The notes beneath the pieces are model-generated. The model had not been told where the DNA came from. It saw only the letters and a program-made list of their open reading frames with translations, and did no database searches. This document shows positions 57,768 through 64,000 of a stretch of DNA of 64,000 nt, in pieces. The stretch comes from Trichosporon coremiiforme (taxonomy: Eukaryota > Basidiomycota > Tremellomycetes > Trichosporonales > Trichosporonaceae): NCBI GenBank assembly GCA_039545355.1, contig BCJJ01000015.1, forward strand, positions 806,001-870,000. The letters are read 5' to 3'. Made by a program: the position numbers and the translations under genes. Position 1 is the first letter of the stretch; the number at the start of each line of letters is the position of its first letter.

Positions 57768-60015
57768 ATGAACGGTGTAACTGGCGGCATTCCAAAACCT
57801 CCCGCGTAAGTATCCCAGAGTGAGCCTTCCTCGCCCCCATTCAACTGCCCACATCGGAACAAGTCAACTGACAGAACCCCAGCAAGGTCTCCTGCCTTGC
57901 GTGCAGAGCCGCAAAGGTGAGTCTCGGAAGTTACTTCCGCGCATGCGTGGCCCCGCACTCGTGCTGACGTCGTCCAGCGGAAATGTCTGACCCCTGACGC
58001 CTTCACCGTCTGCAAGCGTTGCATCGACAACAACCTGCAGTGCGAGTACAAGAAGCACCGCCGCGGCAGGCGGAAAAAGGATTCGTCCGGCGTTCCCATC
58101 GACACCGACATCACCGGCAGGCTCGTTGGATCCATCGGCTCCCGTCCAACTCCCAGGCTGTCGAGTAGCACCGCCCACCAATTCCACGACCATGACTCGA
58201 CCCGTCACAGCTCCCACAGCCCCTACGGCCGCGATCTCGACCATGAGCTCGAGCCGTTCCGTCACTCTCCTTCGGTCACGACGACCACTGTGACCCCCAT
58301 CCCCATGGCGGAGGAGCAGGCCATGAGCACACAACATGGTATCCAGTTCTCCCATGTCGTGCCTGTGCAGGGGGAGCACCCCGCCTACAACATGCCTCCC
58401 CCGAACCTCACCACCTCCCCTCATATCCATGCAAACATCTCACAGGAGTTTTGCCCGGACCCCGTCATGAGCGGTCTGATCAGCGAGAGCGATGCGTTTG
58501 AGATGTTCGAATTGTGAGTGTCTTCCTCGCTCTTACGTATTCAGCCGATCCACATCGACTGACGTTAGCTACTTTGGACACGTCAACGTAACCGTCGCTG
58601 TGCTTGACCCTGTGCTGCACACTGCGACTTTTTGTCGCGAAAAGTCGCCCCTGCTGTTCACCGCCGTGCTTACTGTGACTGCAAAAATTCTCAAGCCCAA
58701 GGCCTACTCGTCCTGTCTGCTGATCGCGAACAAGCTCGTCGGGCAGGCAGTCGAGTATGGTGTGTCCACGATCGAGGTCGTGCAGGCGCTGATCATCCTG
58801 CAGCACTGGAAGAAGGCGGATGACGGCAGCAGCTGGCGTAAGCTCGGCTACGCGATCCGCATGGCGCAGGAGCTCCGCCTCAACCACCGTGCGCCGCGTC
58901 CTTTGCCGGCGAACGAGAAGCTGGCCCGCCAGGTGCTGAATAGGGAGCGCTGCTGGCTGAACCTGGTCGTTGCTGACTACCACCTCGCCATGCACCACTC
59001 GCTGCCTCGCATGCTGAACAATGACGACCTGGAGGATCCCTACGAGTGGCAGGTCGACCACCCGCACCTCCCCGTGCCCGGTGACCACCTGTTCGCTCCG
59101 TGGATCACCTTCTCCCGCCTATGCCGCCTGTACGCCGACATGCTCGCCAGCATGTCTGGCAGCCACGCCAATCTCCGCAGCCTTCACTGGCTCGAGATGG
59201 AGTGGAAACGCTGGCGCAAGCGCTGGCTTGAACGTGACTGCGATTTCCTCCCACAGCAGATCGCCATGATCAAGATGTGCTCTGCGCTCTTCCATTTCCA
59301 CATCTGCGAGTACCGCCTCCTGTTCTGCGCCCGCTACCAGGCGAAGAACGATGGCGACATCGTCGACACTACACAGCCTAACAGTTTGTCGTACGCGTTC
59401 GCGCAGTGCAGTGACACTGCGCTCGGTGTCCTCGAGGTGTTTGAGAACGACTTTGTGCGCCACGGGTACCTGCCCTTCTGCTTCAACCTCGCTTGGGTCG
59501 CAACGGCGATCGCCTCGGTGTGGCTTGTCAAGAATATTTCGAGCATGGACCAGGTCGACCGCGTGCGCATCATCCGCGTCCTGAAGCAGGCCGAGGAGAG
59601 CACGGCGAGCGCCTCGCTGTCTTCCGACGACATGGCGGCGTACACGCACCGCCTGCTGAAGCACCTGCTCGGCACGCTCAAGCCAGAGTGGCACCTGCAG
59701 GCTTCGCAACCGGGCAACGCGCTCAACATCTCTCCGCCGGGCGTCAACCTGCAGCTCGCCTCGTCGCCGGGACACATGTGGACGATGCCGAGCACGACGC
59801 AGATGATCCAGGACAACCTGTGGAACCCGACAAACCCGTCGACAAACCCGTTTGAGGACTACCAGACGCAGCTGCAGCAGACGAACAGCAATGACTCTTT
59901 GGCGCAAGCCTCTATCCACGCGGGCGGGCACAGCAACGAGATGACAAATTTCCCGACCGACATGCTCTTCCCCGCCGCCGACGACGACATCTGGAAGCTC
60001 CTCTTCCCTCTTTAA
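57768..60015 (+). CDS. Zn(II)2Cys6 transcription factor 2
   Basis: Exons 57768-57805, 57883-57916, 57978-58513 and 58569-60015 give 684 residues; introns are 77, 61 and 55 nt. The zinc cluster is spread over three exons: Cys17-X2-Cys20-X6-Cys27-X8-Cys36-X2-Cys39-X6-Cys46, followed by a strongly basic linker (YKKHRRGRRKKDSSG). A disordered His/Ser-rich segment follows to about 190. The middle homology region then begins YFGHVNVTVAVLDP...FCREKSPLLFTAVLTVTAKIL, a pattern seen in fungal regulators of the carbon/amino-acid utilisation type. It continues with LQHWKKADDGSSWRKLGYAIRMAQEL. The tail is Asn/Gln-rich and ends DDDIWKLLFPL. Targets are unknown. Confidence 0.9.
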
Positions 60016-62034
60016 CTTTCGTTTTTCCAAAAATATTTACCGTCCAACCCAACCTCTTACCCTCGGACTTCCCCGTTCTCTGTATACCCCACAACAAACA
60101 TAGGCTTCAGGCCGGCTCTGGAGTTGAGAAAAGCGAACAATAGTAGCAAAGTGTATCCTCCTGTAGCCCTAGTATAATCCATAGACTCAAAATCTCATCG
60201 AAATAAAATTAAATGTACGAGTGTAATGAGGTGGAACATGCGAGTGCAGCGAGCAGTCTTCATCGCGAGCCAGGCGGGTAACGTGGGCGATGAGCCTCAC
60301 CATGACAATTAGCATCATAATGTCTGGGGGCAGTGAGCGCGTAGTGGCACTCCAAGTGTTAGGTACAGTCTGCGCAGTCAGGAGCCCGATCTGCCAACTC
60401 GCATTCCATTCCAGAACATCGAGTCATTCACATCCGGGAGACGAGCCGGGTGAACCGGCGGTTCATCCACGTTTGTGGCACTCCTCGTAGCCATCCAGCC
60501 AGCGCTTACAGGGCGCGCAGGACGGACACACGATGCACCGCCTGCCCCATCGATATGTCCCTGCAGGCGCGTTAGGGAGGAACGGTGGCGTCTGGCTCGC
60601 GTGGCGTGTGGCGTCGCGGAGACTTGTGAGGCGTCGCGCGGGCGTCGCCCCGTACCTGCCATACCTGTGCGAGTGTGCGTAAGTGCATTACCGGTGCGTC
60701 AGGGATGTACAGTAACTCCGGTACGCATCCGCACCCTTCGCCTTCGGCACATGCGGCGCGCGGCACGTTGCACCTTGCACCTACGCGGTCTGGGTTTCTA
60801 TGTCCGTGACTTGAAAAGATGGAACTCGAGTGGCTCGGCCCTCGGCCCCGACGTTCGCGTCCCAAAACCTCGGACAGGCAAATGAGAGGATGCTCAGCGG
60901 TGCCCGAGGGGGACCAAAGTGCGAGAAGTGTGAGCGTAGATCCTTGAACAGGTGCGCGGAGCGGGAACATTGCTGCGCGCAGCAGCCTCTCTCTGCGAAA
61001 GACCCAGGAACTGGACACCGGCATTCAACTCGGTCGAATTTTACCGTTACCGTACTGAACAGTTCAAATTTGACCGTATCGAAATTTGACCGATCGCGCC
61101 ATTCCCCCCTCCCTCCTTCTGCACATTGCAATTGTAGCAAAGGTGTCAGTTAGTACCAGATACAGACCCTTTGCAGGGAGTAAGCGCACCGGCGCGTAGA
61201 ATGTTTGCCCAAAGCAGAAAGCAGGTGGGCACGACAAGCTCGGCATCGTAGCCTCTCGCCTTTCCGCCGGAAGCGCCGGAACCGCCGGAAAAAGGAACGC
61301 AGCTCAGATCTTGAGATCTCGGTCCTCTCGGGTGTGAAACAGTCGACAGGAAGCCGGCGGCCGTCCGCCGGCTCCCCGCGTCATGGCGGCGCAGCACATA
61401 GCGAAGAGCAAGGGCAAGTAGACTCCCCCACCCTCGGAGCATCCTCGGAGCTACTTTGTTGCCCGTCCCCTCTTCAATGTCATGCTCGGATCTGGGGGTC
61501 CAGGTAGTATCGCCCCCACCCTCAACCTCACCCTCACCCTCATCCTCCCTGCAGCACTGCTACTGAGATCGGGGTACTCCTCCACCTCCTCCCTCAATTC
61601 TGAAATTGACCGATCGTTACCAGTTGAGAAGAGGAGGATTGGAAAACCGCGCACAACCCTCAATCGATTGGAAAAGAACACCAAGCCACTCGGTGATTAC
61701 CATGTCTCGGCGTTGAACGCCGCACACTACATTCCAACACCGTGGGCAGCGGCCGGGTTCGTCGTGGCACGAGCCCGTATCTATTATTAGTTTCGATAGC
61801 TTGCCTATGGCGCCCACTATGCTCCGTGCTGCGGCTGTGGCTGTTGCCGAAGGGTATATCTACATGGGCCAAATTGCACAAAAAGCGGCGACCTTGCCAC
61901 ACTGACAACTTCGGGTGTTGTCATCGGTAGATCTTCAACAGCGATGACGGCGAAATACCCCCGCACGAGCCTGCTCCCGATCCCTGCTCGCGCCGATGGA
62001 GGAGGAGCGCAGTAGAACCGTAGAAAGCGCAAAA
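60016..62034. other. Gene-poor region
   Basis: Two kilobases between regulator 2 and the tRNA-Arg genes. No coding frame with splice support was found. A CCCTCACCCTCA-like short repeat lies near 61515-61545. Confidence 0.45.
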
Positions 62035-62117
62035 AGGTCACGACGGGGATCGAACCCGCAATCTCCTGATAAACTAGCAAATCGTAGTCAGACGCCTTGC
62101 CATTGGGCCACGCGACC
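62035..62117 (-). tRNA. tRNA-Arg(ACG), 11-nt intron
   Basis: Standard 72-nt body; intron 62081-62091. The flank ends TTTTCAACA; the dispersed repeat lies about 50 nt upstream. Confidence 0.93.
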
Positions 62118-62164
62118 TGTTGAAAACTATCGGCATGAACTGTAATAAGATCATGTGGCCGCAA

Positions 62165-62396
62165 GCGTTGGAAATCACGTGATTTCTTGGCCGCAACCGC
62201 GGTGCTCGGCAGCACCTCCATTTCGACGTTCTATTGTTCTCGTTAAGGACATGCTTCTTACACACATTCTCGGCGTCTCGGCGTCTTCCCACAGCCTGCA
62301 GCTAGCCTTATTGTTCTCTAGTTGCCTGTAGATGTATAAACGGCCGCCTGACCACCCTCTGCAACCCCATCTCAATCGATCAGTTCTGCCTAGTCG
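62165..62396 (-). repeat. Dispersed repeat, copy 2 (beside tRNA-Arg)
   Basis: Inverted relative to the copy at 32684-32979 and about 75% similar by eye. It has the same 16-bp palindrome with CACGTG core at 62171-62186. It sits directly upstream of the tRNA-Arg at 62035-62117. Confidence 0.7.
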
Positions 62397-62876
62397 CACT
62401 GCGAGTCACATCGTTATTCGGGCATCCAGCGACTTAGATTCCAACATCGAGCGAAATTTGTCTGATCCTCTTCTGGACATTGTTCCATCTTTATCTGCTT
62501 GGTTTGACTTGCCAAAGACTGGTGAGATGGTTTAATCAGGTGTCGGTCGATGTGTAGACGCCCTTGGACTGCGAAAGTGGCCCGAGAGAGAGGGAGCATC
62601 CAGATCCTAACGTTCGTGGCCCTGTGTCCCACGATGTGAAGCTGTGTCACAGCCACAGCTGGTGCAGCTCCAGTGACCGGGGCCGAAGCAGCCTTGAATA
62701 TGAGCGCCGAGCTAACTACCCTGGGTGAGATTAAAGCTGTCGCAGACAGTGCTACCTGCGCCCCCATCTTCGCCTGGGTAATCTCAGAGTGGCACCTCAC
62801 GCCCACTAGCTCCTTCGGCTCCTTTTCGTCCCAGGTCACCTCCAAAAGCTTTCCAGCACACTTTCAGACATGCAAA
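62397..62876. other. Spacer between tRNA-Arg genes
   Basis: No gene or known motif recognised. Confidence 0.5.
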
Positions 62877-62981
62877 AGGTCACGACGGGGATCGAACCCG
62901 CAATCTCCTGATGTACCGCAACTTCGAGATGACCTCGTTGCTGAGTCGTAGTCAGACGCCTTGCCATTGGGCCACGCGACC
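62877..62981 (-). tRNA. tRNA-Arg(ACG), 33-nt intron
   Basis: Standard 72-nt body; intron 62913-62945. CTGGCACCGGCGCC lies 52 nt upstream of the mature 5' end. Confidence 0.93.
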
Positions 62982-63417
62982 GATGTGAACGCCTTCGACA
63001 GGCGCGAGACGCCGGCGCCGGCGCCGGTGCCAGGTCCACGTGCAGGCGACGTATGCGTGTCTGCGATCAGCTCAGAGCGGCAGGATGTTGGGAGCAAAGG
63101 GTTGTGGTGAGCGTGGATCATTGGGGAGTTATGTGGTGGGATTGTTGAGAGACAACGAAAAGCCCTCGGAGGCTGCACTTTTCAACAACAAGGAATCTGC
63201 CAAGAGCCTGATAGTCCGTTCTGGATTAAACAGAGGCGTTCAGCCCGTAGAGGCAGTATGCGAACGCACACTTCGGAGGTGCCATAGCTCCCCCACCCCT
63301 ACCGCACCCAAGTGGCACTCACAGCCGGCGGCTGTACCTCCCCTCTAGCATCCTGGCGACTCGGCCAGCCCTCCCAACTCCCAGCCAAAAGCTTGCACGC
63401 TCTCGCGCACAGGCAAA
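62982..63417. other. Spacer between tRNA-Arg genes
   Basis: Contains the upstream box of the preceding tRNA (63020-63033); otherwise nothing recognised. Confidence 0.5.
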
Positions 63418-63500
63418 AGGTCACGACGGGGATCGAACCCGCAATCTCCTGATTCTCCGATGAATCGTAGTCAGACGCCTTGCCATTGGGCCACGCGACC
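63418..63500 (-). tRNA. tRNA-Arg(ACG), 11-nt intron
   Basis: Standard 72-nt body; intron 63454-63464. CTCGCACCAGCGCC lies 52 nt upstream (63539-63552). Confidence 0.93.
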
Positions 63501-63960
63501 GATGGTAGAGTGGCCGAGAGGGGCGAGGCGGCGAGCTCGGCGCTGGTGCGAGCGCCACGCGGGAGCTACGGCAGCCGAGCCCTTCGCAGTGTCCTTGACG
63601 AAAGAGGTATCACTGCACTGTGGTCAGCAAAGTGGAAAGACGGCACATATGACGAGTCGCGCAAGTGAGGAGAAAAGTTCAAGGTCGTGGTGGAGGTCAG
63701 ATGATGGAATTGGGCAGGCGCACAGCTCTGAGCGGAGCTCAATCACCGAGCACTGCACGTTAGCTGGTGAAGCACGCGTTCAGCTTACCCACAGACAATA
63801 TCTCCCTTTACCCCAATGAATGCATGAGTGGCGTTAGCTGACCCAATTCTCCACGGTGTGGCCACAGTGACGGTTCGTCACCACCCTCCGATCTCCCCAC
63901 CGAGCCGTCTTCTTCCTCTATCGCCTTCAAAAGCTCTCTGCCACATGCAGCAGCAGCAAA
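63501..63960. other. Spacer between tRNA-Arg genes
   Basis: Holds the upstream box of the preceding tRNA and two intron-end-like motifs (CAGCTTACCCACAG near 63780, GTTAGCTGACC near 63835), but no defined gene. Confidence 0.45.
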
Positions 63961-64000
63961 AGGTCACGACGGGGATCGAACCCGCAATCTCCTGATTACT
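63961..64000 (-). tRNA. tRNA-Arg(ACG), partial at window edge
   Basis: The 3' half (discriminator, acceptor strand, T arm, variable region, 3' anticodon stem) is identical to the other copies and runs into the intron at base 63997. The rest lies outside. Confidence 0.88.

Overview
The window is nuclear DNA of a GC-rich filamentous or yeast-like basidiomycete. Genes carry many very short introns (mostly 32-90 nt) with GTGAGT/GTAAGT donors and a CTGAC or CTAAC branch site only a few bases before the AG. Together with the gene set this points to Tremellomycetes, most likely Trichosporonales; the taxon is inferred from style, not from a marker gene.

Layout. 1-14.3 kb is dense housekeeping DNA: the end of an acidic protein, mitochondrial branched-chain aminotransferase (+), peroxisomal 3-ketoacyl-CoA thiolase ending in SKL (-), a caprin-like RNA-binding protein (+), a securin candidate with KEN box and pseudosubstrate motif (-), NAC beta (+), a CCDC137-like protein (-) and RACK1/Gib2 (-) with a U24 C/D snoRNA in its third intron. 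15.2-21.1 kb holds one very long disordered reading frame (-), broken by two in-frame TGA codons and a 12-C frameshift, with a 69-bp G tract upstream. 22-35.4 kb is gene-poor. It has Zn2Cys6 regulator 1, a copper amine oxidase ending in CKL, a decayed multi-exon relic and a tRNA cluster (Arg-ACG, Asp-GTC, Pro-CGG). 35.8-47.6 kb is a cytoskeleton/trafficking block: a DH-PH RhoGEF and a Pan1-type endocytic scaffold in tandem (-), then a WDR7/rabconnectin-3beta-like WD protein (+). 47.9-52.8 kb holds a GH18 pair, a broken copy beside an intact secreted one. 57.8-60.0 kb is Zn2Cys6 regulator 2. 62-64 kb has four more Arg-ACG tRNA genes, the last cut by the window edge.

Themes. RACK1, NAC beta, caprin-like, U24 and the tRNAs belong to translation. 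Thiolase and amine oxidase both end in PTS1-type tripeptides and fit a peroxisomal matrix role. Eleven copies of one intron-bearing tRNA-Arg(ACG) occur in 42 kb. Seven of them share a CTCGCACC/CTGGCACC box at exactly 52-53 nt upstream, and most also have GGCGCC near -40. The two tRNA-Asp genes have GGCGCC at the same distance. This looks like an upstream Pol III promoter element. A dispersed repeat of about 300 bp lies beside two of the tRNA genes.

Exon joins were built by hand from splice consensus and reading-frame continuity. Family names come from motif recognition without database searches.
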